A stretch of DNA of 64,000 nt from Streptococcus suis (GTDB lineage Bacteria > Bacillota > Bacilli > Lactobacillales > Streptococcaceae), in contig NZ_CP082205.1 of NCBI RefSeq assembly GCF_019856455.1, forward strand, positions 434,001-498,000, read 5' to 3'. The stretch's first letter is position 1. Each line of letters opens with the position of its first letter. The translations under genes and the position numbers were made by a program. Below the pieces are notes generated by a model. It worked only from the letters and a program-made list of their open reading frames with translations. It was not told the origin of the DNA and did no database searches. Shown here one piece after another: positions 45,139-54,046 of the stretch.

Positions 45139-45951
45139 CTATAAAAATAGGTTTTCTAGTTCACGTGCGACACCATCTTCAAAATTAGCAAATGCTGTCA
45201 ATCTGTCGGCATGTGGACGAAGTGTGTCGCTACAATTTTTCATGGCATAGGCTGTGCCTGCTAGGTCTAGCATCTCAACATCGTTGTGCTCATCGCCGAA
45301 GGCAATTAAGTCGCTAGGAGTGGCTTGGTAGAGGTTAAGAACATAGCTCAGAGCAGTTGCCTTATTGACACCTTTTGCACAAGTTTCGAGGATATTTAAT
45401 GGTCCGCCCCACGTATTGATTTCTAACTCATCCTTGAAATAGGCATTCATTTCTTTTGCAAGTTCATACTTATCAGTTGCACGAGTCTGCATAAGGATGG
45501 AGTGGGGGTCGCTGGTAATTAGCTCTGGTTTAATGAGGGTTTCTGGTGTAATTTGCTCCACTCCCATAAGGGAAGGGTCGATTTTATCTAAATTCTTTTG
45601 CGTAATAAAGAATTTATTTTTGTATTCTCCTGCGATAAAGTCTGCCTCAAATCGCTCTTCTTCTTTTAAAAAATCCAGTAAATATTTTTTATCAATGAGA
45701 ATATTTTTTTCCCATTGCCATTTCTTTCCAGGGATGTGGACTAAAGAACCGTTGAAATTAATCATGGGAGTATCCAGTTCTAGCTGTTGGTAAAATTTTT
45801 CAGCCATTCGATAGGGGCGACCTGTGGCGATAAGAACGGTGTGTCCTGCTTGGCGGACCTTCTTTATAGTTGAGATGGTATAATCAGATAATTGGCTATC
45901 ATTATTGAGCAATGTGCCGTCCAAATCGATAGCTATAATTTTTTTCTTCAT
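45139..45951 (-). CDS. Cof-type HAD-superfamily phosphatase
   Basis: 270 residues. Motif I IIAIDLDGTLLNNDSQ, motif II TVLIATGRPYRM, a large C2B cap domain in the middle, then GVNKATALSYVL (Lys of motif III) and AFGDEHNDVEMLDLAGTAYAM (motif IV). The family dephosphorylates sugar phosphates or flavin and pyridoxal phosphates; substrate undefined. ATG 45951 is favoured because AAGGA abuts the ATG at 45963. Confidence 0.88.
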   Translation of the reverse strand: MKKKIIAIDLDGTLLNNDSQLSDYTISTIKKVRQAGHTVLIATGRPYRMAEKFYQQLELDTPMINFNGSLVHIPGKKWQWEKNILIDKKYLLDFLKEEERFEADFIAGEYKNKFFITQKNLDKIDPSLMGVEQITPETLIKPELITSDPHSILMQTRATDKYELAKEMNAYFKDELEINTWGGPLNILETCAKGVNKATALSYVLNLYQATPSDLIAFGDEHNDVEMLDLAGTAYAMKNCSDTLRPHADRLTAFANFEDGVARELENLFL

Positions 45952-45963
45952 ATTTAATAGCAT

Positions 45964-46160
45964 TCCTTTCTAGATTCGTTATACTAGCTTTTAATAGTGA
46001 ATAATGTTTAGGTAGTAGCTAGATTGCTGAGAAATTATTTTATGTTTCAAAGAATACTACTCGTAGGTAGCCACATCTTGAACTAATAATTTCCAGTATA
46101 ACAAAAGGAGATAATAAAAGCAAAGAAGCGATAAATTTTGTATAGATTTTTTGTAAGTCT
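45964..46160. other. Gene-free region between the divergent phosphatase and permease genes
   Basis: About 200 AT-rich bases, no gene or stable hairpin recognised. It probably contains the phosphatase promoter. Confidence 0.4.
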
Positions 46161-46162
46161 GC

Positions 46163-46185
46163 AATGTTCGGTAATTACGAATATT
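46163..46185 (+). promoter_or_regulatory. PurR boxes upstream of the purine permease
   Basis: AATGTTCGGTAAT (46163-46175) fits the PurBox consensus AWWWCCGAACWWT read on the minus strand. AATTACGAATATT (46173-46185) is a weaker second box in the opposite sense. A possible third lies at about 46267-46279 (ATCGTTCGTAAAT). They predict activation by PurR when PRPP is high. Confidence 0.65.
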
Positions 46186-46296
46186 TCGAGTCAAAAATCA
46201 ATAAAATAACGTTTTTGAGATTAAAAAACTTGAAATTAGAATGTTTTTTGATTATAATGTTTTTATCGTTCGTAAATTAAAAGGAGAAATGAAAAA

Positions 46297-47757
46297 ATGG
46301 ATCAATTTTTTAAATTGAAAGAACACGGAACGACGGTTTCTACGGAAATTATGGCAGGACTTACAACTTTCTTTGCCATGTCCTATATTTTGTTCGTTAA
46401 CCCGAGCGTATTGAGTGTGGCAGGTATGCCAACTCAAGCAGTCTTTTTAGCGACTATTATTGCGAGTGCTGTATCAACGCTTGTTATGGGCTTGTTTGCT
46501 AACGTACCTTACGCCTTGGCACCAGGTATGGGGTTGAATGCCTTCTTTACCTATACAGTTGTCATTGGTCTTGGTTTTACTTGGCAGGAAGCCTTGGCTA
46601 TGGTTTTCCTCTGCGGTTTGTTTAATGTTTTAATCACCGTTACCAAGGTTCGTAAGAGCATTATTAAGGCGATTCCGATTAGCTTGCAACATGCCATCGG
46701 TGGAGGTATCGGGGTTTTCGTTGCCTATCTTGGTTTTAAAAACTCTAATTTAATCACCTTCTTGACATCTGGTTCAGATATTATTACTGTTAACGGAGTT
46801 GCTCCTGCAGATGCTACAGCAGATACTTTCGCAAATGGGGTCTTCTCAGTTTTTGCTGGTGGTGGTGTCGTACCTGGTATTTCAACCTTTACTGATCCAA
46901 GTGTTCTCTTGACAGTGTTCGGTCTTTTTTTGACAGCTGTTCTGGTTATTAAGAACGTGCGTGGTGCAATTTTGATTGGTATTATTGCAACGACTTTAGC
47001 TGGAATTCCAGCAGGTATTGTGGATCTGTCTACAATCAATTTTGCAAATAACAATATCGGTACAGCCTTTGCGGAGCTTGGTACAACTTTCTTAGCTGCC
47101 TTTGGTGGCTTGTCTTCACTTTTTGCTGACTCAAGCCGTCTACCACTTGTTTTGATGACTATCTTTGCATTCAGCTTGTCAGATACCTTTGATACACTTG
47201 GTACCTTTATCGGTACAGGTCGTAAGACTGGTATTTTCTCAGAAGAAGATGAAAAAGCTCTCGAAAATGGTACAGGCTTTAACTCTAAGATGGACAAGGC
47301 GCTCTTTGCAGATGCGATTGGTACCTCTATCGGTGCACTATTTGGTACTTCAAATACAACGACATATGTTGAATCGGCTGCAGGGATCTCTGCAGGTGGT
47401 CGTACTGGTCTGACAGCTGTTACAACTGCCATTCTCTTCTTACTATCAATTTTGATTTTACCATTCATTGGAATTGTGCCAAATGCTGCAACAGCTCCAG
47501 CCTTGATTATCGTCGGTGTCATGATGGTTTCATCATTCCTTGATGTTGATTGGAGCCAGTTTGAAGACGCTCTTCCAGCCTTCTTTGCAGCCTTCTTCAT
47601 GGCGCTTTGCTTCTCTATCTCTTACGGTATTGCAGCAGCATTTATCTTCTATTGCCTAGTAAAAGTTTCAACTGGTAAGGCTAAAGAAATTCATCCAATC
47701 CTTTGGGGTGCTACAGCTCTATTTATTCTGAATTTCATCATTCTAGCCATCTTGTAA
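46297..47757 (+). CDS. NCS2 family purine (guanine/hypoxanthine) permease
   Basis: 486 residues with about 12-14 membrane segments, of the AzgA/PbuG branch of NCS2. FKLKEHGTTVSTEIMAGLTTFFAMSYI begins the protein, then LAPGMGLNAFFTYTVV, FSLSDTFDTLGTFIGTGRK and the signature SSIGALFGTSNTTTYVESAAGI-like block. It imports guanine and hypoxanthine by proton symport. AAAAGGAG precedes the ATG. PurR boxes upstream and a terminator downstream make it a single-gene unit. pbuG or pbuO would be usual names. Confidence 0.92.
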   Translation: MDQFFKLKEHGTTVSTEIMAGLTTFFAMSYILFVNPSVLSVAGMPTQAVFLATIIASAVSTLVMGLFANVPYALAPGMGLNAFFTYTVVIGLGFTWQEALAMVFLCGLFNVLITVTKVRKSIIKAIPISLQHAIGGGIGVFVAYLGFKNSNLITFLTSGSDIITVNGVAPADATADTFANGVFSVFAGGGVVPGISTFTDPSVLLTVFGLFLTAVLVIKNVRGAILIGIIATTLAGIPAGIVDLSTINFANNNIGTAFAELGTTFLAAFGGLSSLFADSSRLPLVLMTIFAFSLSDTFDTLGTFIGTGRKTGIFSEEDEKALENGTGFNSKMDKALFADAIGTSIGALFGTSNTTTYVESAAGISAGGRTGLTAVTTAILFLLSILILPFIGIVPNAATAPALIIVGVMMVSSFLDVDWSQFEDALPAFFAAFFMALCFSISYGIAAAFIFYCLVKVSTGKAKEIHPILWGATALFILNFIILAIL

Positions 47758-47774
47758 TCTGTTTATTATCCTTG

Positions 47775-47804
47775 AACTGCTCTTCATTTGAAGGTCGGTT
47801 TTTT
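47775..47804 (+). terminator. Terminator of the purine permease gene
   Basis: AACTGCTCTTC / GAAGGTCGGTT around ATTT, followed by T. Confidence 0.8.
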
Positions 47805-47868
47805 ATTTAACATCAAAATATATGGAAACCAATGTGATTTATTCAGCAGAATGCTGTATTGAATATTG

Positions 47869-47972
47869 TATAGTCGAATGAATTAGCTTTCAGACAAGGA
47901 ACTGAGGTGCAGGCTGTACTAGAGTACGGCAAGCCGAAAGTGACGATGTATCAAAGTTAATTCAAATGACTA
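47869..47972 (+). repeat. RUP-like MITE, end invaded by IS copy C
   Basis: 104 bases with inverted ends TATAGTCGAATGAATT and AATTCAAATGACTA. It is about 96% the same as 9091-9193 on the other strand; differences include T/C, G/A and C/A changes inside. The IS core CT (47973-47974) follows at once. Confidence 0.75.
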
Positions 47973-47994
47973 CTGATATGTAAAGCCCTTTGTC

Positions 47995-48325
47995 AAGTAA
48001 AAACAATCGAACTGATTAAAAAATGAAAAGTATCTAGAAAGAGCCTAGTTCTTAGCTTCGGGCATTGGCCACTCTGATATTCGTGGATTGGTTACCTACA
48101 GGTCAATGGTTCTGCCGCGAGTCCTACTCTCTATAAGCGTGGATCACAATTGTGCCACTTAGTCGTTTCGTAGATGACTCAAACCTTGAAGTCCTAAACT
48201 CCTTCAAGATACTTTCCATTCAAACATGATTTCAATCCTTATTTCTGTCCAAATTCACCCAGTGATTTTGGATAGAAATAGGGATTCCTCATCGCTCTGC
48301 GATGATAAAACTTAATGGTCAAAAG
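47995..48325 (-). ncRNA. Candidate bridge (seek) RNA region of IS copy C
   Basis: Same sequence and hairpins as 8740-9070, opposite strand. Candidate guide segments correspond to those described for copy B. Confidence 0.5.
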
Positions 48326-48349
48326 TGTACATGAAAACAAGCGCTAACT

Positions 48350-49471
48350 TCAAGCTATTCTTCCTGTCATCATCCCCCAAATAAAACCAGACAATTCTCG
48401 TGCAATAGCTGTTTTAGCAACATTTTGTTTCTTATTTTTTCCTAGAACAAGTGTGCGATAACGTCTTCTTAAGCGTTCATTAGCCTTATCCGCATAAGCA
48501 ATCACCTCCACTCGGTTTCCACTTTGTCTCCTTTTCAATTCTTTGGATTTATACCCAATCGTCCCCTTAGCCAATGATTGTGCAGCTTCTATCAGAAGTC
48601 GTCTCACATGGCTATTCCCAGCTTTGGTGATAGCACCTCTTCTCTCCTTGTCGCCGCTAGAATTTTCGCTAGGAGTTAGCCCAAGATAAGAAGCAAAATG
48701 TTGAGCTGTCGCAAAGCGATTAAAATCACCGATTTCTGTCACAATGGAAAGAGCAGTTAGTGTTTTAATGCCAATAAAGCAAGAAAGCCGTGAGACCTTC
48801 TCTTGATAACTGTCGCTTTGACCCAGTTGCTCAATTCGTGCATCATACCGTTCTATTTGATCTACTAATTTCTCATAGGTCAATAGATATTCTGTCAAAA
48901 TCTCTGCGTAAAGTCCCTCAGGTTTTAGGGAACGGAGCCAGCGAACATGTTTCTGTGTCCAATTACTGCTTCCCTCGGTATAGCGAAAATCATGTCGGAG
49001 ACAGAAGGCAAGAATTTGTTGTTTGATTTTCTTCAGAGCCACTTTGTGGTCTGTTCTCATACGGATATATTCTTTGACTTGTTCATCCTCAGCAGTAGGA
49101 ATATGAACAGGCTGATAGCTACGAAAGGCCAGAGCTTTTGCGAGCTGAGCCGCATCTTTCTTATCAGTCTTAACACGCTTAGATCCTTCCTTCATTACCG
49201 TTGTAGGTGCCATCACGATACAGGGAATCCCGTGAGCTTGTAGCTGGTGATATAGGGTAAATCCGAGGCATCCAGCTTCGTAGCCACATAACACTTCTGC
49301 ATCTTGACCATATAAACGACGAAGCTCATTCACATAGTTCACAATATAGCTAACATTTGGACCAACTTTAGTGCTATGTTTGAATTGATTCGCCATCATA
49401 TCATAATAGCAGAGTGAAAAACTTTCTTTGTGAACATCCATTCCGATGAAAAGTGTGGTAAAATGAAACAT
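48350..49471 (-). CDS. IS110-family DEDD transposase, copy C
   Basis: 373 residues, all DEDD and Ser residues present. It differs from copies A and B at two residues near the N-terminus (Ala27 for Thr and Gly37 for Ser), outside the catalytic positions. Probably active. Confidence 0.95.
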   Translation of the reverse strand: MFHFTTLFIGMDVHKESFSLCYYDMMANQFKHSTKVGPNVSYIVNYVNELRRLYGQDAEVLCGYEAGCLGFTLYHQLQAHGIPCIVMAPTTVMKEGSKRVKTDKKDAAQLAKALAFRSYQPVHIPTAEDEQVKEYIRMRTDHKVALKKIKQQILAFCLRHDFRYTEGSSNWTQKHVRWLRSLKPEGLYAEILTEYLLTYEKLVDQIERYDARIEQLGQSDSYQEKVSRLSCFIGIKTLTALSIVTEIGDFNRFATAQHFASYLGLTPSENSSGDKERRGAITKAGNSHVRRLLIEAAQSLAKGTIGYKSKELKRRQSGNRVEVIAYADKANERLRRRYRTLVLGKNKKQNVAKTAIARELSGFIWGMMTGRIA

Positions 49472-49735
49472 ATAAGACCTCCAATTGAGTGTGGTAATTC
49501 CTGTTAGAAGTTGATTGTTTTTTTATTCTAGTGTACAGGTAAATCCACGAATTCTCAACTGGGGGTCTTTACATATTGTCTATATAATACAACTATTTTC
49601 TTTTTCAACACTTCATAATACAGAGTAGATTGTATCGTTATAGTTTTTCTTAATGTGTTGATAAATATTATATATTTGTCAAAATTTTAAATCCTTGATA
49701 GACTAGTACTACTTTTTGAAATTGGAGGAAGTGTT

Positions 49736-51307
49736 ATGAAGAAGAAGTGGCTAACAGGCTTATTATCTACAGTAGCGGTACTAACTTTGGCAGCTTGTGC
49801 TAGCAGTGGTTCATCAACTGCAACATCAGGTTCAAACTCAACTGCCGATACGGAAACTTTTACTTATGCAATCAATGGAGATCCCAGTTCGACAAACCCA
49901 ATTAATACTAGTGATCGTTGGGGCTTGACCTTGACTAACTTTATCTACTCTCCACTTATTCGTGTTGAAGCAGATGGTACTTATGTAAATGAATTGGCTG
50001 ATTCTTATGAGATTGCCGAAGATGGTCTAAGCATCACCGTTAAACTTCGTCAAGATGTCAAGTGGTCTGATGGGGAAAGATTCAATGCTGATGATGTCAT
50101 CTTTACTTATGAACAAAAGATTAAAAAGGAAAATGGTGGTTCAGATGGTCTTTATATAAATGACCAACCAGTTAAGCTTGAAAAGTTGGATGATTACACG
50201 GTTAAATTCGTTCTTCCAGCTGTTTCTGCACCAGCCTTGGACAATATTGTTACGGAAACATACATTATTCCACAGCACGTTTTCAAGGATGAGGCAGACT
50301 TCTCGGCAAGCCAATTGACAGCGACACCAGTCGGAACTGGTCCGTACAAGTTTGTAGAATACAAGCATGGTGAATATATCAAACTCGCTGCTAATGAGTA
50401 CTACTACAAGGGAGAAGCTGAAATTGATAACCTTGTCTTGCGGATTATTGAAAGTGCTGATACGACTAAAGTAGCCTTGCAAACAGGTGAAGTAGACGCG
50501 GCATTTGTCCTTCCTTCTGATATTCAAGATTTGAGTACGGATACTATCACAACCTATGCCTATAGTGAGAATCGTGTCGGTTATCTTGGGCTCAATACTT
50601 CGACTGAAGAATTGAAGGATGTGAAAGTTCGTCAAGCCTTGCTGTATGCCTTAAATAAAGAAGAGTTTAACCAAGCTGCTTACTTGGATAAAAAATACTA
50701 TGAAAATCCATATTCATTCTTGCCAGTTGCTAATCCATATGTGACCGAAGATGTTGAGAAATATGAGCAGAATGTAGAAAAAGCAAAACAACTCTTATCT
50801 GAAGCAGGTGTTAGCAATTTGACTTTAAATCTTGGTTATGCAGGTTCTGATGCAGCTCAAACTTTACAGGCTACCTTAATTCAACACCAATTGTCAGCAA
50901 TTGGTGTGACAGTTGAATTGGCAGGTGGGGACTCTACAGCACTCTTTACAGAGTTGAAAAAAGAAGGTTCAACAGCTTATGACCTCTTCTTGGGTGGCTA
51001 TATCATGGGAAATGACCCTGATCAATATGCCCGCCTATTCAAAACAGGTGGAGCTTCAAACTACTTCAAATTGTCTTCAAACGAAGTGGATAGCCTTTTT
51101 GAACAAGGAGCTGTTGAGTTGGATCAAACGAAACGCGAACAAATCTATGATGATTTGCAAGCGACACTGGCTGACCAAGCTGCTATTTACCCAATCGTAG
51201 ATAACAAGAAAGTGTTGGCGGTGAACAACCGTGTGAAAAATGTAGAAGAAGCGGGTTTGATTCCAATTTATACTTTTGAAGATCCGTCGAAGTTAACAAT
51301 TGAATAG
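49736..51307 (+). CDS. oppA: Peptide ABC transporter substrate-binding lipoprotein
   Basis: 523 residues, SBP family 5. A signal peptide with lipobox LTLAACAS (Cys about 22) gives a lipid-anchored surface protein. The core has INGDPSSTNPINTSDRWGLTLTNFIYSPL, VKWSDGERFNADDVIFTYE and GTGPYKFVEY, all typical for oligopeptide and dipeptide binders. It delivers peptides to the permease encoded next. GGAGG stands before the ATG. A hairpin pair separates it from oppB, so it is likely made in excess. Nickel binding is a less likely alternative. Confidence 0.9.
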   Translation: MKKKWLTGLLSTVAVLTLAACASSGSSTATSGSNSTADTETFTYAINGDPSSTNPINTSDRWGLTLTNFIYSPLIRVEADGTYVNELADSYEIAEDGLSITVKLRQDVKWSDGERFNADDVIFTYEQKIKKENGGSDGLYINDQPVKLEKLDDYTVKFVLPAVSAPALDNIVTETYIIPQHVFKDEADFSASQLTATPVGTGPYKFVEYKHGEYIKLAANEYYYKGEAEIDNLVLRIIESADTTKVALQTGEVDAAFVLPSDIQDLSTDTITTYAYSENRVGYLGLNTSTEELKDVKVRQALLYALNKEEFNQAAYLDKKYYENPYSFLPVANPYVTEDVEKYEQNVEKAKQLLSEAGVSNLTLNLGYAGSDAAQTLQATLIQHQLSAIGVTVELAGGDSTALFTELKKEGSTAYDLFLGGYIMGNDPDQYARLFKTGGASNYFKLSSNEVDSLFEQGAVELDQTKREQIYDDLQATLADQAAIYPIVDNKKVLAVNNRVKNVEEAGLIPIYTFEDPSKLTIE

Positions 51308-51316
51308 TCTTTGTAT

Positions 51317-51378
51317 GCTGGTATGACCAGCAAAGAGGAGAAGGAGTGGTAAAAAGTGGAAACTCCTCCCCTCTTTTT
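51317..51378 (+). terminator. Intra-operon hairpins between oppA and oppB
   Basis: GCTGGTATGACCAGC (51317-51331) is followed by AAAGAGG...CCTCTTTTT (51332-51378), the second with a T run. A partial terminator here would reduce permease expression relative to the binding protein. Confidence 0.75.
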
Positions 51379-51396
51379 CGTGTTTTTGGAGGATAT

Positions 51397-52359
51397 ATGT
51401 TTCGATATATTATCAAAAGAATCTTGCAGGCAATTCCTCTCTTGCTGCTGATTTCTTTTATTGTCTTTTCTTTGATTCAATTGGCACCGTTTGATGTCAT
51501 AGATTCGATGACAACGCCAAATATGAGTCAAGAACAAATTGATTTATTAAAGGTAAAATATGGATTGGATCAACCGTTTCTCGTTCAATACGCTGTTTGG
51601 CTTAAGGGATTGTTGACAGGAGATTTAGGTTTTTCACTGATGACTCAACACTCGATTGGGATTGATTTGGCTGAAAAAATTCCCAACACTATTTCATTGG
51701 TCTTGCCTGCATATGTGACTGCCCTAATCTTAGCGATTACATTGGGTTTGCTTGCTGCATCCCAAAGGGGTAAATGGGTAGACAAGATTATTGATGCCTT
51801 TGCTTCTGTAGGAATTGCAGTCCCGACTTTCTGGTTTGCCATGATTTTAATTTACTTTTTTGGATATAAATGGCAGGTTTTCCCATTTATTGGGATGTAT
51901 ACCTTGGGAAAAGAGGGAAACCTTCTTGATTTTCTGGCACATTTTACCTTACCCTATGTGACCTTGACTATGGCATTCTTACCAGAATTGATTCGATTTA
52001 TCCGAGCCTCAGCGATTGTAGAGGTTGAAAAAGATTATGTAACCGTTCAAGAGGCTTTCAAAGCCAGTCGATTTGAGATATTTGGGAAACATGTGGCTCG
52101 CAATGTTTTGATTCCTATTGTGACTCAAATTGGGATGGCCTTGCCGATGCTAGTAACAGGTGCTATCATTACAGAAACCATTTTTGCATGGCCGGGAGTT
52201 GGTCCTTATTTGACAGCAGCTACTAAGAGTTTGGACTATCCAGTGATTATGGCTGTCATGCTTTTGTCTGCGACCTTAGTTATTCTAGGGAATCTCTTAT
52301 CAGATATTCTCTATGCTGTGGTGGATCCGCGTATTTGGAAAGGAGGAGAAGGTCAATGA
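51397..52359 (+). CDS. oppB: Peptide ABC transporter permease (OppB/DppB type)
   Basis: 320 residues with about six membrane helices. FRYIIKRILQAIPLLLLISFIVF is helix 1, and the EAA loop region is VQEAFKASRFEIFGKHVARNVLIP. ATG 51397 has TTGGAGG 5-6 bases upstream; the frame runs 17 codons further back through the hairpin, which I exclude. The end overlaps oppC by 4 bases. Confidence 0.9.
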   Translation: MFRYIIKRILQAIPLLLLISFIVFSLIQLAPFDVIDSMTTPNMSQEQIDLLKVKYGLDQPFLVQYAVWLKGLLTGDLGFSLMTQHSIGIDLAEKIPNTISLVLPAYVTALILAITLGLLAASQRGKWVDKIIDAFASVGIAVPTFWFAMILIYFFGYKWQVFPFIGMYTLGKEGNLLDFLAHFTLPYVTLTMAFLPELIRFIRASAIVEVEKDYVTVQEAFKASRFEIFGKHVARNVLIPIVTQIGMALPMLVTGAIITETIFAWPGVGPYLTAATKSLDYPVIMAVMLLSATLVILGNLLSDILYAVVDPRIWKGGEGQ

Positions 52360-53186
52360 TTTCGAAGCAATTTAAGGAGACTGTAAAGAGTTCGCCACTC
52401 TATTTATTCTCGATTTTGTTCATTCTTTTTCTACTATTTTTATCCTTGATTGCACCACTGATACCGATAGATCCAAATGTAACCGACGTTAGTCAGATGA
52501 ACCAGGGTCCTAGTGCAGCGCATTGGTTTGGTACAGATCAGGTAGGACGTGATTACTTCATTCGAGTGATTTATGGTGGTCGCATCTCACTCTTAGTTGG
52601 TTTATTGGCAATGACTGCATCAGTTACGATCGGAAGTCTTGTTGGTATTACAGCAGGCTATCTTGGGGGAAAATGGGATAATGCTATTATGCGGTTTGTC
52701 GATGTCCTATCATCCATACCTTGGTTGGTTTTAGTTATCGTCCTCAGCGTCTTTCTGAAACCAGGATTGACTACGATTATCATTGTAATAGGTGGCTTTT
52801 CTTGGATGAGTATCGCTCGGATGTTGCGTGCTGAAACTTTGAAAGCCAAAGTGGCGGATTATGTTGGGTATGCTGCCTTTATTGGTTTAAAGAAACCAGT
52901 GATTGTCTGGAGGCATATCTTTCCAGCAATCCTTCCGACTTTAATTGTGACCGCTTCAACTAGTATTTCCTCAGCTATTATGACGGAATCAGCTCTCAGC
53001 TTCTTAGGAATGGGGATTCAACAACCTCTAGCCTCCTGGGGAAGTCTCTTGCAAAATGCCCAGTCTACCTTGCAGAGTGCTCCTCATATGGCAATATTGC
53101 CTGGACTTTTTATCCTATTGACCATTTATTCATTTAACAATATTGGTGATCTGATACGGGATTGCCTTGAAAGAGAGGTCTACTAA
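52356..53186 (+). CDS. oppC: Peptide ABC transporter permease (OppC/DppC type)
   Basis: 276 residues. One N-terminal helix, an extracytoplasmic loop with HWFGTDQVGRDYFIRVIYGGRISL (the DppC signature), then five helices and the EAA segment YAAFIGLKKPVIVWRHIFPAI. ATG 52356 overlaps the oppB stop (ATGA) and follows GGAGGAG. Partner of OppB. Confidence 0.9.
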   Translation: MISKQFKETVKSSPLYLFSILFILFLLFLSLIAPLIPIDPNVTDVSQMNQGPSAAHWFGTDQVGRDYFIRVIYGGRISLLVGLLAMTASVTIGSLVGITAGYLGGKWDNAIMRFVDVLSSIPWLVLVIVLSVFLKPGLTTIIIVIGGFSWMSIARMLRAETLKAKVADYVGYAAFIGLKKPVIVWRHIFPAILPTLIVTASTSISSAIMTESALSFLGMGIQQPLASWGSLLQNAQSTLQSAPHMAILPGLFILLTIYSFNNIGDLIRDCLEREVY

Positions 53187-54046
53187 TGTCAAAACAGCTA
53201 GTCGAAATAAGTAACCTCACCATTATCAATAAAAAGAGAAATGGACAATCGATACTGGTGAAGGGGATTGACCTGTCTATTCCTAAAGGAAAAATTGTTG
53301 GAATTGTTGGAGAATCTGGTTCGGGTAAGAGTTTGTCGATGAAGTCTCTGATGGGGATTTTACCAAAAGGTTTGGAAGCAAGCTATGATCGATTTGAATT
53401 GGATGGAAAGCAAGTACATAATCCAAAGGTTTTGCCTTTGTCTATGATTTTTCAAGATCCAATGACCTCCCTTAATCCCTTGCGGACAGTAGGTTATCAT
53501 TTACAGGAAGTTCTAAGACGTTTTCAACCCAAATTGACTAAGGAAGAACGGGACAGAACTATCCATGAAATGTTGGAAAAGGTGGGAATTGAACATCCAG
53601 AACTGCGTCTCAAACAGTTTCCTTTTGAATTTTCAGGTGGTATGCGTCAAAGGATCATGATTGCCATGGCCTTATTGACCAAGCCAGATATGCTCATTGC
53701 AGACGAGCCAACAACAGCATTAGATGTAACCATTCAGGCTCAAATCTTGGCTTTGCTCAAAGAATTACAGGAACAGTTGGGGTTGACAGTTGTGATAGTG
53801 AGTCATGATTTCAGTGTTATTGCTGGAATCTGCGACTTGGTTTATGTCATGAGGAATGGATTGGTTGTGGAACACGGAACGGTTGATTCTATCTTTTCAC
53901 AACCCTTACACGCATATACCCAGTCACTATTAAGAGCAGCTCGTTTGGAAGCCAGTCTTGGAGCGGTTTTAGCCGACTCCGAAGATAGTCAGTTGATTCA
54001 AGTTAGTCCAGGACATTGGGTTAGAAAGGAGGAGAAGAATGGATAA
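53186..54046 (+). CDS. oppD: Peptide ABC transporter ATPase (OppD type)
   Basis: 286 residues. Walker A GIVGESGSGKSLSMKS (about 44-52), Q-loop MIFQDPMTSLNPL, signature FSGGMRQRIMIAMALL, Walker B DMLIADEPTTALDV, and switch His in VIVSHDFSV. It energises import with OppF. It overlaps neighbours at both ends by 1-8 bases. The C-terminal oligopeptide extension is shorter than in many OppD proteins. Confidence 0.92.
   Translation: MSKQLVEISNLTIINKKRNGQSILVKGIDLSIPKGKIVGIVGESGSGKSLSMKSLMGILPKGLEASYDRFELDGKQVHNPKVLPLSMIFQDPMTSLNPLRTVGYHLQEVLRRFQPKLTKEERDRTIHEMLEKVGIEHPELRLKQFPFEFSGGMRQRIMIAMALLTKPDMLIADEPTTALDVTIQAQILALLKELQEQLGLTVVIVSHDFSVIAGICDLVYVMRNGLVVEHGTVDSIFSQPLHAYTQSLLRAARLEASLGAVLADSEDSQLIQVSPGHWVRKEEKNG

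Larger units (their letters stand above)
47975..49581 (-). mobile_element. IS110-family (IS1111-type) insertion sequence, copy C
   Basis: 1607 bases, same subterminal repeats and noncoding regions as copies A and B. The flanks, with the element removed, read GACTA-CT-ATATAATACAAC. It lies at the outer edge of the MITE, 110 bases after the purine permease terminator and about 150 bases before the oligopeptide transporter gene. Confidence 0.9.

Noticed and set aside
46725..47600. 291-codon minus-strand open frame opposite the purine permease
   Set aside because: It is a shadow of the permease coding frame: composition is rich in Pro, Ser and Lys, with no recognisable domain and no start signals.
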